A DNA stretch of 64,000 nt from Mesorhizobium sp. ORS 3324 (GCA_000824825.2 LM655194.1:112939-176938), one strand, 5' to 3'; counted from the stretch's first letter, positions 17,733 through 28,801 are shown. Notes: a model not told the origin generated them from the sequence alone. Numbers and translations: made by a program.

Positions 17733-19073
17733 ATGCCGCTTCGTGATATCGACGACCTCGAGAAGCTGAAGAAGATCAACGCCGCCCTCGTCAGCCGCGT
17801 CGAGCGCTCGATGGACCAGCAGGTCAACGCCTTCTCTTTGTTCCAGACCGCGATCTCGCTGGAGAACCAGGTGCGCACACGCACCGAGGAGTTGCATACG
17901 ACGCTGCGCCGGCTCGAGCGGTCTAACATCGAGCTGAGCGCCGCCAAGGAAAACGCCGAGCTGGCGAACCTTTCCAAGACCAGGTTCCTCGCCGCCGCCA
18001 GCCACGACGTGCTGCAACCGCTCAACGCCGCGCACCTGTCGGTCTCGGCGCTCGCCGAAGTGCAGACCAGCGAGGAAGGTAGGAAGCTGGTGCGGCAGGT
18101 CGAGCGCTCGCTGGAGACGATGGAAGACCTGCTGCGCACTCTGCTCGACATCTCCAAGCTCGACGCCGGCGTGGTGCAGCCCGAAATCGGCGATGTCAGC
18201 CTGGAGGCGCTGTTTTCCTCCCTGCGCTCGGATTTCCTACCCGAAGCCGAGAAAAAAGGCCTGTCGCTGAAATTCCGGCCGGTCAATGTCGTCGTCCGCT
18301 CCGACCGCACCCTGCTGCGCCGCATCCTGCAGAACATCCTCTCCAACGCGCTGCGCTACACGCGCTCCGGCGGCGTGCTGGTCGGCACCAGGCATCGCGG
18401 CGACACCATCCGCATCGATGTCGCCGACACCGGCTGCGGCATCCCCGACGACCAGCGCGAGGCGGTGTTCGAGGAGTTCCATCGCGGCATCTCGACCCTT
18501 GCCGAGGCAGGATTGGCCGGCGGGCTGGGCCTCGGCCTGGCGATCGTGCGCCGCATGGCGGCAGCGCTAGGCCATCCCATCACCTTCTCCTCGAAGGTCG
18601 GGCGCGGCACCATCTTCCACATCGACGTGCCGGTCGGCATCGGCGCCGCGGCCGAGCCGGCGGCGGGCACCGCCGACCTGGAGCGGCCGCGCGGCTACGG
18701 CCTCTTCGGCACCAAGGTGCTACTGGTCGAGAACGACGTCGACGTGCTGAGCGCCATGACCTCGCTGCTCGAGCGCTGGCAGTGCCTGGTGCGCGCAGCC
18801 ACCTCGACCGACGACGCGCTCGACCTCATCGGCGACACCGACTGGGTGCCCGACATCGTCATCGCCGATCAGCATCTCGACGGCGGCGATCTCGGCACCG
18901 CGACGATCGCCGAAGTGCGCGATTATCTCGGCCGCCCGGTGCCCGCCCTGATCGTCACCGCCGACGGCTCCGAGCTCGTCGCCAAAGCCGCCCGCGCCGC
19001 CGGCATCGAGCTGATGCGCAAGCCGCTGAAGCCCGCGCAGCTGCGCGCGCTGCTCGCGCATCTGCTGGCTTAG
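17733..19073 (+). CDS. hybrid sensor histidine kinase with receiver domain
   Basis: A 446-residue cytoplasmic kinase with no transmembrane segment. An N-terminal coiled coil (residues 1-80) precedes the dimerisation/phosphoacceptor helix (FLAAASHDVLQPLNA). The ATPase domain follows, with N box LQNILSNALRYT, G1 box VADTGCGIP and G2 box GLGLGLAIV. A C-terminal receiver ends the protein (KVLLVENDVDVL, phosphoacceptor Asp in IVIADQHLDG, Lys in MRKPLKP). Lack of a sensor domain and direct linkage to the FIST gene suggest that the FIST protein supplies the input. The NarL-type regulator on the opposite strand just downstream is a likely output. Confidence 0.92.
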   Translation: MPLRDIDDLEKLKKINAALVSRVERSMDQQVNAFSLFQTAISLENQVRTRTEELHTTLRRLERSNIELSAAKENAELANLSKTRFLAAASHDVLQPLNAAHLSVSALAEVQTSEEGRKLVRQVERSLETMEDLLRTLLDISKLDAGVVQPEIGDVSLEALFSSLRSDFLPEAEKKGLSLKFRPVNVVVRSDRTLLRRILQNILSNALRYTRSGGVLVGTRHRGDTIRIDVADTGCGIPDDQREAVFEEFHRGISTLAEAGLAGGLGLGLAIVRRMAAALGHPITFSSKVGRGTIFHIDVPVGIGAAAEPAAGTADLERPRGYGLFGTKVLLVENDVDVLSAMTSLLERWQCLVRAATSTDDALDLIGDTDWVPDIVIADQHLDGGDLGTATIAEVRDYLGRPVPALIVTADGSELVAKAARAAGIELMRKPLKPAQLRALLAHLLA

Positions 19074-19082
19074 AGCCACGCC

Positions 19083-19757
19083 TCAAAACCCCTGATCGCG
19101 AAACAGCTCCGCACTATCAAGCTTCGAGACCTCAATCACCGCCTGGGTGCGGCTGTAGACGTTGAGCTTGCGCAAAATCTCCGAGACATGCGCCTTCACC
19201 GTGGTCTCGCCGACCTGCAGCTCATAGGCGATCTGCTTGTTCAGCATGCCCTGGCGCAGCATCTGCAGAACCCTGAGCTGCTGCGGCGTCAGTGTGGCCA
19301 GGCGCTGCACCATGTCGGCGCGGTCGGTGCTGTCGGGATCCGACGGCTGGCCCTCGTAGTTTTCCGGCACATAGACCGCACCGTCCATCACGGAGCGGAT
19401 CGCGGCGGCAAGGTCGCCTTTCCTTGCCGATTTCGGGATGAAGCCGGCGGCGCCGTAGGACAACGCCTCCGAGATGATCTTCGGTTCCTCGTAGCCCGAA
19501 ACGATCACCACCGGCAGGCGCGGATAGCGGGTCCTGAGCTGCAGCAGCCCTTCGAAGCCGTGCACGTCGGGCATGCTCAAGTCGAGCAGCGCCAGGTCGA
19601 ACGGCTTTGCGTCGGCCAGAAGATCGATCGCTTCCGCGATCGAGCGCGCCTCGACCGTGTCGACATCCGGGTAGGCCATCTGCACGGCGCTGTGCAGCGC
19701 CTCGCGGAACAGCGGGTGGTCGTCGATGATCAGGAAGCGGGCTCGCTCGGTGGTCAT
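19083..19757 (-). CDS. NarL/LuxR-type response regulator
   Basis: A 224-residue two-domain regulator. The receiver domain has the acidic pair IIDDHPLFREAL, phosphoacceptor Asp in LALLDLSMPDVHG and Lys in FIPKSARKGD. The LuxR-type HTH is TPQQLRVLQMLRQGMLNKQI followed by GETTVKAHVSEIL. ATG 19757 is chosen because the receiver begins immediately after it; a longer frame to 20264 runs through the neighbouring gene region. It is convergent with the FIST-kinase operon, nine bases away, and probably receives phosphate from that kinase. Targets are unknown; the coxSLM operon is a nearby candidate. Confidence 0.92.
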   Translation of the reverse strand: MTTERARFLIIDDHPLFREALHSAVQMAYPDVDTVEARSIAEAIDLLADAKPFDLALLDLSMPDVHGFEGLLQLRTRYPRLPVVIVSGYEEPKIISEALSYGAAGFIPKSARKGDLAAAIRSVMDGAVYVPENYEGQPSDPDSTDRADMVQRLATLTPQQLRVLQMLRQGMLNKQIAYELQVGETTVKAHVSEILRKLNVYSRTQAVIEVSKLDSAELFRDQGF

Positions 19758-19940
19758 TGCATAAGTTCGGGCATTGGTTCGATTTCGTCGGGCACAGGAT
19801 AGTCCCGTGACCGTGGCCAGATTATTGCCAAATAGTACATCGCCCGAAGTCGCGTTGTCGGCAAAACGACGGCGCCAATAGTTTCCAAGGCTTAATACCT
19901 TGCCCGCCTGGCGAAATCGGCCGAAGGTGCGGACGGATTC

Positions 19941-20656
<716 letters not shown>

Positions 20657-20660
<4 letters not shown>

Positions 20661-21307
20661 GCGACCTCGTCCTCCACAACTACTATCGCTCCTCCACCTC
20701 CTACCGGGTGCGGATTGCGCTGGAGATGAAAGGACTGAGCTATACCTATGTGCCGCATCACCTGCGCCATGGCGAGCATCTCGAGCCCGCCTATCTCGCC
20801 GTCAATCCGCAAGGTCTGGTGCCGGCGCTGGTGCTGGACGACGGCACGCTTTTGACCCAGTCGCTGGCGATCATCGAGTATCTCGACGAGACCATACCCG
20901 AGCCGCCGCTGCTGCCCAAGGATGCGCTGGGACGCGCCCGCGTCAGGATGCTGGCGCAGATGATCGCCTGCGACATCCATCCGGTGAACAATCTGCGTGT
21001 GCTGACCTCGCTGCGCACCTTGTTCGGCGCCGGCGACGACGACGTCGTCAACTGGTTCCGGCACTGGGTGAACGAAGGCTTCCAGCCGCTTGAAACGCTG
21101 CTGGCTTCGTCGCCTCAGACCGGCACCTTCTGCCATGGCGAGACACCGGGGCTCGCCGACATCTGCCTTGCCGCCCAGGTCACCAACAACGCCCGCTTCG
21201 GCGTCGACATGGCGCCCTACCCTGTGATCTCGGGCATCCACGCCGCCTGCATGGCGCTTCCGGCCTTCCAGAAGGCCGCACCGCAGAACCAGATCGATGC
21301 CGAATAG
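20657..21307 (+). CDS. maiA: maleylacetoacetate/maleylpyruvate isomerase (zeta-class GST)
   Basis: A 216-residue glutathione-dependent cis-trans isomerase. The zeta-class signature RSSTSYRVRIALEMKG appears at residues 9-24, followed by NPQGLVPALVLDDG and SLAIIEYLDETIPEPPLLP, and the C-terminal helical domain with DIHPVNNLRVL. It starts inside the stop codon of the FAH gene, so the two enzymes are coupled and act in succession. Whether the substrate is maleylacetoacetate (tyrosine) or maleylpyruvate (gentisate) cannot be told from sequence alone. Confidence 0.9.
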
Positions 21308-21776
21308 AGAAACCACAGACCCGGACGAAGCCAAGACGCTCGCCGACATCGAAGAATATGGCTGCCACATCCTCTATGTGTTGGAGGAGGACGAGCATCC
21401 GCCATTCGCTTACTCCGTGGGGATAGAGCACAATTTCAAGGCTCCCGAATTGGTCATTGTCGGGCTGAAACCAGAGCTTTCCCAAAGTATCATCAACGAG
21501 TATTGCCGGCGGGTGCGAAACGGCGAAAAGTTCAGCATCGGACAGCGAGCGTCAGGTTTCCTGGGCGGCGGCTTCGACTGTCAATTCGGCTCCGTCCATC
21601 TGGACCAATATCCTGAACATTTCGGTTGGGACATCTGGATCTACGACGGTCCGGATTTCCGCGTCATGCAACTCGTGTATCCGAATACCTCGGGCATTTG
21701 GCCATGGGATGCCGAAGCCGACGAGTGGTTTCGCAAGCGGCAGCCACTACTCGACCAACCTCCGTCGGCAACTTAG
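21297..21776 (+). CDS. DUF4262 domain protein
   Basis: A 159-residue protein matching the pattern of the uncharacterised DUF4262 family: an N-terminal YGCHILYVLEEDEHPPFAYS segment, VGIEHNFKAPELVIVGL and a C-terminal WPWDAEADEWFRKRQP. It begins inside the end of maiA, overlapping by 11 bases, so it is probably cotranscribed although the functional link is not evident. The function of the family is unknown. Confidence 0.85.
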   Translation: MPNRETTDPDEAKTLADIEEYGCHILYVLEEDEHPPFAYSVGIEHNFKAPELVIVGLKPELSQSIINEYCRRVRNGEKFSIGQRASGFLGGGFDCQFGSVHLDQYPEHFGWDIWIYDGPDFRVMQLVYPNTSGIWPWDAEADEWFRKRQPLLDQPPSAT

Positions 21777-21823
21777 TTACGGACCCGAACTGTCTTTTGA
21801 ATTGAACATATGAAAGCACTCCC

Positions 21824-22867
<1,044 letters not shown>

Positions 22868-22875
22868 GAACGCCG

Positions 22876-23769
22876 TCACTGCTCGGCTGCGCGCAGTGTC
22901 GGACCCGGCTTCGCGAACTTCTTCGCTCCGAAGACGCAGGCGACGACGCCCAGCGTGACCACCACCATCAGCGGGCTGACCTGCTCGTGCAGCAGTGTCG
23001 CCGCCAGCGCCAGGCCGAAGAAGGGCTGCAGCAGTTGTAGTTGCCCGACGGCGGCGATGCCGCCTTGCGCCAGGCCGCGATACCAGAACACGAAGCCGAT
23101 CAGCATGCTGAACAGCGAGACATAGGCGAGGCCGATCCATGCTCCGGAGCCGACGGCGGCGAAGGACGGCGGCAGCGTCGCAAGACTCAGCGCCAGCATG
23201 ACCGGCAGCGACAGCGCCAGCGCCCAGCAGATCACCTGCCAACCGCCGAGCCTGCGCGACAATGCGGCACCCTCGGCATAGCCCAGCCCGCAGGCGATGA
23301 TGGCGGCCAGCATCAAACCGTCGCCGACCGGCGACGCGGTCATGCCTTGCGTCAGGGCAAACCCGGCGACGAGCGCGCTGCCCAGGCATGAGAACAGCCA
23401 GAAGGCTGGGCGCGGACGGTCGCCGCCGCGCAGCACACCGAAGATCGCGGTCGCCAGCGGCAGCAGGCCAACGAAGATAATGGAATGCGCCGCGGTGACA
23501 TGCTTCAACGCCAGCGCCGTCAGCAGGGGAAAGCCGACCACGACGCCAAGCGCCACGACGACGAGCGAAACCAGGTCCCCGCGCTCCGGGCGCTTCTCGC
23601 GAAACAGGAACAGCATCGCGATCCCAAGCACGCCGGCGATCGCCGCCCGAGCCGAGGTCAGGAATGTCGGGTCGAAATCCACCACCGCCACGCGCGTCGC
23701 CGGCAGCGAGCCGCTGAAGATCAGCACGCCGATGAAGCCGTTGAGCCAGCCGTTGAAACTCTTGTCCAT
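22876..23769 (-). CDS. EamA/DMT family transporter
   Basis: A 297-residue inner-membrane protein with about ten transmembrane segments in two EamA repeats, probably an exporter of a metabolite or amino acid. Start ATG 23769 has GGAG upstream; the frame also opens farther out at 23835. The gene is divergent from a MocR-type regulator with a 102-bp shared promoter region, an arrangement in which the regulator usually controls the transporter. The ORF has few charged residues except between segments, as expected. Confidence 0.9.
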   Translation of the reverse strand: MDKSFNGWLNGFIGVLIFSGSLPATRVAVVDFDPTFLTSARAAIAGVLGIAMLFLFREKRPERGDLVSLVVVALGVVVGFPLLTALALKHVTAAHSIIFVGLLPLATAIFGVLRGGDRPRPAFWLFSCLGSALVAGFALTQGMTASPVGDGLMLAAIIACGLGYAEGAALSRRLGGWQVICWALALSLPVMLALSLATLPPSFAAVGSGAWIGLAYVSLFSMLIGFVFWYRGLAQGGIAAVGQLQLLQPFFGLALAATLLHEQVSPLMVVVTLGVVACVFGAKKFAKPGPTLRAAEQ

Positions 23770-23871
23770 GATCCGCTCCGTTTGCGCTTCCGTACCGGCG
23801 CGGCTCATGGCATTGCCAGAGACAATGGAGTACAATTTCGCAAAACTGTAATGATATGCAGGGAAGTACAG

Positions 23872-25308
23872 ATGGACACGCCCGACCAGAAAGCCGGCGG
23901 CGGAACGCTCGTCGAGGCCGTCATGGCGGCCATCCGGCAGCGGATCGCCGCGCGCATCCTGACACCTGGCGCGCGCCTGCCCTCGATCCGCGCCTTCGCC
24001 GGCACCATGCAGGTGTCGAAGTCGACCGTGGTCGAGGCCTATGAGCGGCTTGCCGCCGAAGGCACGATCCGCTCGCGGCCGGGTTCCGGCTTCTTTGCCT
24101 CCGGCCCGCTCGCGCCGCTGTCCCTGGCCGAGATCGGCCCGCGGCTCGACCGCGCCGTCGACCCGCTCTGGGTGTCGCGGCAGGCACTGGAGGCGGGCGG
24201 CGACATGCTGAAACCAGGCTGCGGCTGGCTGCCGGCTTCATGGATGCCGCAGGCCGCCTTGCGCCGGGCATTGCGTGGTGCCGCACGAGCTGACGATGCG
24301 ACGCTCGCCGACTACGGCACCCCACTCGGCCTGCCGGCGCTGCGGCAGCTGCTAGCCCGCCGCCTGTCGGCGCACGGCGTCGAGGCTTCGCCCGACCAGA
24401 TCATGCTCACCGAATCCGGCACCCAGGCGATCGACCTCCTTTGCCGCTTCCTGCTCGAGCCGGGCGACACGGTGTTGGTGGACGATCCCTGCTACTTCAA
24501 TTTCCATGCGCTGCTACGCGCCCATCGCGCCAAGGTGGTCGGTGTCCCCATGACGCCGTCGGGGCCTGATATCGACCTGTTCGCACAGGCGCTCGCCGAG
24601 CACCGGCCGCGCCTCTACATCACCAATTCGGCGCTCCACAACCCGACGGGCGCGGTGCTCTCGCCGGTAACGGCGCATCGGCTGCTCAAGCTCGCCGACC
24701 AATCGGACCTCGCCATCGTCGAGGACGACATCTTCGCGGATTTCGAGCACACGCCGGCGCCGCGGCTGGCGGCCTTCGACGGCCTCGGCCGGGTCGTCCA
24801 GATCGGCTCGTTCTCCAAGACGCTGTCGGCTTCGGTGCGTTGCGGCTTCATCGCCGCACCGCGCGACCGGATGGAAGGGCTGATCGACCTCAAGATCGCC
24901 ACCTCTTTCGGCGGCGGGCGTCTATCGTCAGAACTGGTGCTGACCCTGCTGAAGGACGGCAGCTACCGCAAGCATGTCGAGCTGCTGCGCGCCCGCCTGG
25001 CGCGCGCCGTGGCCGAGACCGCCGGCCGGCTGAAGGCAATGGGCATCATGCCCTGGATCGACCAGCCGGCCGGCATGTTCCTGTGGTGCCGCCTGCCCGA
25101 CGGCATCGACGCCGCCGATGTCGCCCGCCATGCGCTGGCGGAAAACGTCGTGCTGGCGCCCGGCAACGCCTTCAGCCTGTCGCACACTGCCGGCCGTTTC
25201 ATGCGTTTCAACGTCGCTCAATGCGAAGATGAGCGGATTTTCAGGGTGCTTGAGAGAGCAATGGCGGGGCAGCACCGCAAAGGTGCATCGCAAGCCGGCC
25301 TCACCTGA
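23872..25308 (+). CDS. MocR-type GntR regulator with aminotransferase-like domain
   Basis: A 478-residue chimeric regulator. The N-terminal winged HTH of the GntR family (AAIRQRIAARILTPGARLPS, then VSKSTVVEAYERL) is joined to a fold-type I aminotransferase domain that binds PLP as a sensor. The PLP lysine lies in QIGSFSKTLSASVRCGF and the substrate/PLP segment in YITNSALHNPTGAVLS. It is transcribed divergently from the EamA transporter, its most likely target. The effector is probably an amino acid or PLP vitamer. Confidence 0.93.
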   Translation: MDTPDQKAGGGTLVEAVMAAIRQRIAARILTPGARLPSIRAFAGTMQVSKSTVVEAYERLAAEGTIRSRPGSGFFASGPLAPLSLAEIGPRLDRAVDPLWVSRQALEAGGDMLKPGCGWLPASWMPQAALRRALRGAARADDATLADYGTPLGLPALRQLLARRLSAHGVEASPDQIMLTESGTQAIDLLCRFLLEPGDTVLVDDPCYFNFHALLRAHRAKVVGVPMTPSGPDIDLFAQALAEHRPRLYITNSALHNPTGAVLSPVTAHRLLKLADQSDLAIVEDDIFADFEHTPAPRLAAFDGLGRVVQIGSFSKTLSASVRCGFIAAPRDRMEGLIDLKIATSFGGGRLSSELVLTLLKDGSYRKHVELLRARLARAVAETAGRLKAMGIMPWIDQPAGMFLWCRLPDGIDAADVARHALAENVVLAPGNAFSLSHTAGRFMRFNVAQCEDERIFRVLERAMAGQHRKGASQAGLT

Positions 25309-25321
25309 ATATCAGCAGACC

Positions 25322-25819
25322 CTAGGCGCCTGCCCGCTTGCGACGCTCGTACATCATCACCAGCGTCTCGGCGGTCAGCGCCGGCTTCTGCTCGCCTTCG
25401 ATCTCGACGGTATTCGCCGCCTTCATCAGATACTGCCCAGGGCCGAGATCCTCCATGGAAAGCAGCGTCGTGCGCAGCCTGATGCGCGCGCCGGACTTCA
25501 CCGGCGCCAGGAAGCGCACCTTGTCGAAGCCATAATTGAAGGCGGCCTGCGTGTTTTCCGGCACGATGCCCATCTCCAGCGCCAGCGCGCCGATGATCGA
25601 CAGCGTGAGGTATCCATGCGCGATGGTGGTGCGGAACGGGCTCTGGCGTTTCGCGCGGTCGGGATCGACATGGATCCACTGATGGTCGCCCGTGCATTCG
25701 GCGAACTGGTCGATGCGCTGCTGGTCGACTGTCGTCCAATCCGACACGCCGAGCTCCTGACCGGCCATCGTGCGCAATTGTTCGAAGGTCGGCGGCGTTC
25801 TCGGCCGATTTTCCGTCAT
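25322..25819 (-). CDS. MaoC family dehydratase
   Basis: A 165-residue hot-dog fold (R)-specific enoyl-CoA hydratase-like protein. The family motif with catalytic Asp and His is present (FAECTGDHQWIHVDPDRA, then TIAHGYLTLSIIGAL). ATG 25819 fits the family length; the upstream extension to 26143 is not supported. The neighbouring phasin-like gene on the same strand suggests a role in feeding enoyl-CoA into polyhydroxyalkanoate metabolism (PhaJ-like), which is inference. Confidence 0.9.
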   Translation of the reverse strand: MTENRPRTPPTFEQLRTMAGQELGVSDWTTVDQQRIDQFAECTGDHQWIHVDPDRAKRQSPFRTTIAHGYLTLSIIGALALEMGIVPENTQAAFNYGFDKVRFLAPVKSGARIRLRTTLLSMEDLGPGQYLMKAANTVEIEGEQKPALTAETLVMMYERRKRAGA

Positions 25820-25992
25820 TCCAGCTTTCCCGGTGGCTCTTGCCAGTCTCCCGACCATGAACCGGCGGCTCCTGTCAATTCGCGGCCCCCGTGATTTCAC
25901 CCTTGGACACGATTTCGCCTTTAGGGTTGACGGTTTTCGGGTGAACTGAGAACGCGCAGCCACACGAACCGGTTGCTCAGTTCCCTGTACCC

Positions 25993-26025
25993 GATCCGGA
26001 AAACCGGAACCCGGCACGTCGGATC
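25993..26025. repeat. degenerate intergenic palindrome, copy 2
   Basis: GATCCG and CGGATC flank a CGGAAAACCGGAAC core resembling the reverse complement of the palindrome at 11066-11114. It is shortened and imperfect. Confidence 0.45.
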
Positions 26026-26027
26026 GT

Positions 26028-26456
26028 TCACTTGCCGTCGTAGCCGGCGCGGATTTCCGCCATCGCGTCCTTGATCCTGTCGCGCAGGATTTCGATCGAT
26101 TCGGTGCCTGACTTCCTGGCGATCTCGGCCACCTCGCCGGCATTCTTCAGCGTTGTCTCGAAGGATTTCCGGGCGAATTCCACCTGCTTCGTCATCAACT
26201 CCTGCGGATTGCCCGGAGCCTGGTAGTTCTGCGCCATTCGGGTGATCTCACCGAGCGCCTCCTGCATCATCTCGTGCTGCCTCGACAGAACCGAGGACGC
26301 GCCGGCGGCACTTGTCCTGGCCGACTTTTCGAGCGCTTCGAGATTCTTGCGGTGATGATCGAGGATCGCCTGGACGTCGACCTTCGGCAGCTTCAGGTCG
26401 CGGCCGAACCTGCTGAACATGTCCAGGAAAGAGTCGGATTCCGGTTGCTTCGCCAT
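26028..26456 (-). CDS. phasin-like / PHA granule-associated protein
   Basis: A 142-residue helical, amphipathic protein resembling phasins or the related TIGR01841-type family that coat polyhydroxyalkanoate granules. The middle helix (RMAQNYQAPGNPQELMTKQV, then EFARKSFETTLKNAGEVAEI) is the typical phasin segment. GGGAGG stands before ATG 26456. Proximity to the MaoC gene supports a PHA link. It could also be a general membrane-surface helper; it lacks any enzyme motif. Confidence 0.75.
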   Translation of the reverse strand: MAKQPESDSFLDMFSRFGRDLKLPKVDVQAILDHHRKNLEALEKSARTSAAGASSVLSRQHEMMQEALGEITRMAQNYQAPGNPQELMTKQVEFARKSFETTLKNAGEVAEIARKSGTESIEILRDRIKDAMAEIRAGYDGK

Positions 26457-26523
26457 GTTGTTGCCTCCCGATCCGCCGCTGTTGCGGCACCCTCAAGGGA
26501 GAATAGTGCGCGCCCGGCCCGCG

Positions 26524-27819
26524 TCAATTGACGAGAAACAGCCATTCTGCGGTGTAAAGTACCAGACCGGCCAGGCCGCCGATCACCATGCCGTTGAAGC
26601 GGATATATTGCAGGTCCTTGCCGATATTCATCTCGATCAGCCGCGTCAGTTGCGCAAGATCCCAGCGCTTGACCTGGTCCGCGATGAATTTGGACACGCC
26701 GCTCTTTTGTGTGTCCACGAAAGAGGCGAGCGCCATAACGAAACCTTGGTTCATGTCGGCCCTGACCTGCACATCGTTGGCCAGGTCCCGGCCGACCTCG
26801 ACGAACATGTTGGCGAGATGCTCGCGGATCATCGAATTGGGCGCGCCGGCGTCCTGCTCGATGAACAGGCGCAGGCTTGCCCATGTGTCGCTGGCCAGTG
26901 CCCTGATCTCCGGCCGGCCAAGGAAATCGCGCTTCAGCTTTTCGGCGCGTCTCGCATATTGCCTGGAAGTCCGCAGCCGCTCGATGAACGCAAGCGTGAA
27001 ACGGTCGAATTCGGCGCGCATCGGATGATCTGGGTCGGCCCGCACCTCGTCCAGCAGCGATCCGGCGGAGGCGACGATCTTCTTCAGCAGATAAGCGTCG
27101 GCGCGGAAGAGGTTGAACAGCGAGGGCAATTCCTCGCGGATCTTCTCGCGCATGGTCGCCAGCGCCTTCTCGTCGTTCAGGAAACGCCCGACCACCCTGG
27201 TGAACTCGTCGAACAGTCTTTGATGGCGGCGGTCGTCGGTCAGCGCCGTCAACAGCTCCGCGGTAAGCGGCGCCAGCGGCACCTTTTCGATCTGCTCCAG
27301 CATGCGACTGGTGACGAAGTCGCGCAGCCCGGACTGCTCCACCGCCGTCAGCATTTGCGGCACCAGCCGGGCGACGAATCGCGACAGGCCGGCGGCGCGC
27401 TCGGCGTCGGCGAGCCAGTCGGCAACGAGTGCGGCAAAGTCGACCTCGGCGAGCTTTTCCCGCACCGGCTCCGGCGCGAGGAAATTGGCCTCGATGAAGC
27501 GGCCGAGGTTGTCGGCGATGCGGTGCTGGTTCTCAGGGATGATGGCGGTGTGCGGGATCGGTAGGCCGAGTGGCCGCCTGAACAGGGCAACGACGGCATA
27601 CCAGTCGGCCAAGCCACCTATTGTCGCCGCCTCGGCGAAGGCGGCGACGAAGCCGAGCCACGGATAGGCGCCCTGGAAGGATTTGGCCAGCGCGAAGACA
27701 AGGATGCACAGGGCGAGCGCACCCGCCGCGATCCACTTGATCCGCCGCAGTGCCGAAAGCTTTGCCTGCGCATCGGCGTCGAATCGAACCGGCGCGAGGG
27801 CTTGAGCTGATTGTGACAT
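26524..27819 (-). CDS. DUF445 domain membrane protein
   Basis: A 431-residue protein with an N-terminal transmembrane pair (WIAAGALALCILVFALAKSF and the following GFVAAFAEAATIGGLADWYA motif that marks DUF445) and a C-terminal transmembrane anchor (GMVIGGLAGLVLYTAEWLFL). A long cytosolic or periplasmic helical domain separates the anchors. The family (YjiN-like) has no settled function. ATG 27819 is preferred over a start at 27849. Confidence 0.88.
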   Translation of the reverse strand: MSQSAQALAPVRFDADAQAKLSALRRIKWIAAGALALCILVFALAKSFQGAYPWLGFVAAFAEAATIGGLADWYAVVALFRRPLGLPIPHTAIIPENQHRIADNLGRFIEANFLAPEPVREKLAEVDFAALVADWLADAERAAGLSRFVARLVPQMLTAVEQSGLRDFVTSRMLEQIEKVPLAPLTAELLTALTDDRRHQRLFDEFTRVVGRFLNDEKALATMREKIREELPSLFNLFRADAYLLKKIVASAGSLLDEVRADPDHPMRAEFDRFTLAFIERLRTSRQYARRAEKLKRDFLGRPEIRALASDTWASLRLFIEQDAGAPNSMIREHLANMFVEVGRDLANDVQVRADMNQGFVMALASFVDTQKSGVSKFIADQVKRWDLAQLTRLIEMNIGKDLQYIRFNGMVIGGLAGLVLYTAEWLFLVN

Positions 27820-27925
27820 GGACAGGTCGTTTCCTTGTTGCACCCGCACTTATCTAGTGCCTACGCCGGCGAAACGCTTGCTCGAAGCGTATTGGGTCGC
27901 CGTGCCAGCCAACATGTACAAAAAG

Positions 27926-27941
27926 TTGACACGATTATTCA
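27926..27941 (+). promoter_or_regulatory. putative IRO box / -35 element upstream of rirA
   Basis: TGACACGATTATTCA at 27927-27941 fits the TGA-N9-TCA pattern of iron-responsive operators bound by RirA and overlaps a consensus-like TTGACA. It lies about 80 bp upstream of the rirA start, consistent with autoregulation by iron. Confidence 0.55.
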
Positions 27942-28020
27942 GCTATGTGCCGCTCCAGTCTGGAATTGCTCCAAACTATGGGCCATATTCGGCTCAAGCT
28001 AATGTTTTCGCGAGGATACC

Positions 28021-28482
28021 ATGCGGCTCACGCGCCAGACCAACTATGCGATGCGCATCCTGATGTACTGCGCCGCGAACACCGACAGGCTGAGCCGCAT
28101 CCCTGAGATCGCCGCCGCCTATTCGGTTTCGGAGCTGTTCCTGTTCAAGATTCTGCAGCCGCTGGTCGAGGCCGGCCTGGTCGAGACGGTGCGCGGCAGG
28201 AACGGCGGTGTCAGGCTCGGCCGCCCGGCCGAGCAGATCAGCCTGTTCGATGTCGTGCGCGTCACCGAAGAAAGCTTCGCCATGGCCGAGTGCTTCGAGA
28301 ACGACGCCGCCGAATGCCCGCTGGTCGACAGCTGCGCGCTGAATTCGGCGCTGCGCGAAGCGCTCAACGCCTTCTTCGCCGTGCTCTCCCGCTACACGAT
28401 CGCCGACCTCGTCGCCGCGCGCCCGAGCATGCGCCATCTGCTCGGCATCGACCTGTTGGAGCAGCGCGCCCCGGCTGCGTGA
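28021..28482 (+). CDS. rirA: Rrf2-family iron-responsive regulator RirA
   Basis: A 153-residue regulator. The N-terminal winged HTH begins MRLTRQTNYAMRILMYCAAN, the form seen in rhizobial RirA, and continues with IPEIAAAYSVSELFLFKILQ and ETVRGRNGGVRLGRP. Three cysteines in the second half (AECFEND, ECPLVDSC) are the expected [Fe-S] ligands. In rhizobia RirA represses iron and haem uptake genes when iron is sufficient. Its place beside the hmu operon and an IRO-like box upstream agree. GAGGA precedes the ATG. Confidence 0.93.
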   Translation: MRLTRQTNYAMRILMYCAANTDRLSRIPEIAAAYSVSELFLFKILQPLVEAGLVETVRGRNGGVRLGRPAEQISLFDVVRVTEESFAMAECFENDAAECPLVDSCALNSALREALNAFFAVLSRYTIADLVAARPSMRHLLGIDLLEQRAPAA

Positions 28483-28553
28483 TCGCACTCTAGCGGCTTG
28501 ATTCTCGAAGGGCGCCGCCGCCCACGATTTCCGGGGTGCGCCGCCGCCCATGA

Positions 28554-28765
28554 CTTCGTCATTCTAGGGCGGAGCAAGGAGTGCAGCGAAGCAAGCGCAG
28601 ACCCTAGAATCCATTCCGTGACGATCGAGCGCCGCTGCGATGCAGAACTGGCGGCGTCAGCGCCAGCGCTCGTTCTCGATCGCTGCATCCTTCGGCTGAT
28701 GAAACGGAATGGATCCTCGGGTCTCCGTGTCCGCTTCGCTCCCGCTCCGCCCGTGGATGACGAAG
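28554..28765. repeat. large imperfect inverted repeat element (RIME-like)
   Basis: Arms of about 65 bp at 28554-28620 and 28699-28765 are imperfect reverse complements (both hold CGTCAT...GGGCGGAGC and ATCCATTCCGT in mirrored order). The 78-bp centre itself contains an inverted GGCG/CGCC hairpin. It fills the gap between rirA and hmuV and resembles mosaic intergenic elements of rhizobia. No gene is seen in this 319-bp gap. Confidence 0.75.
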
Positions 28766-28801
28766 GAGGGCAGGTCCGGCAAATCTTCCTCGTCGCCAAG
28801 C

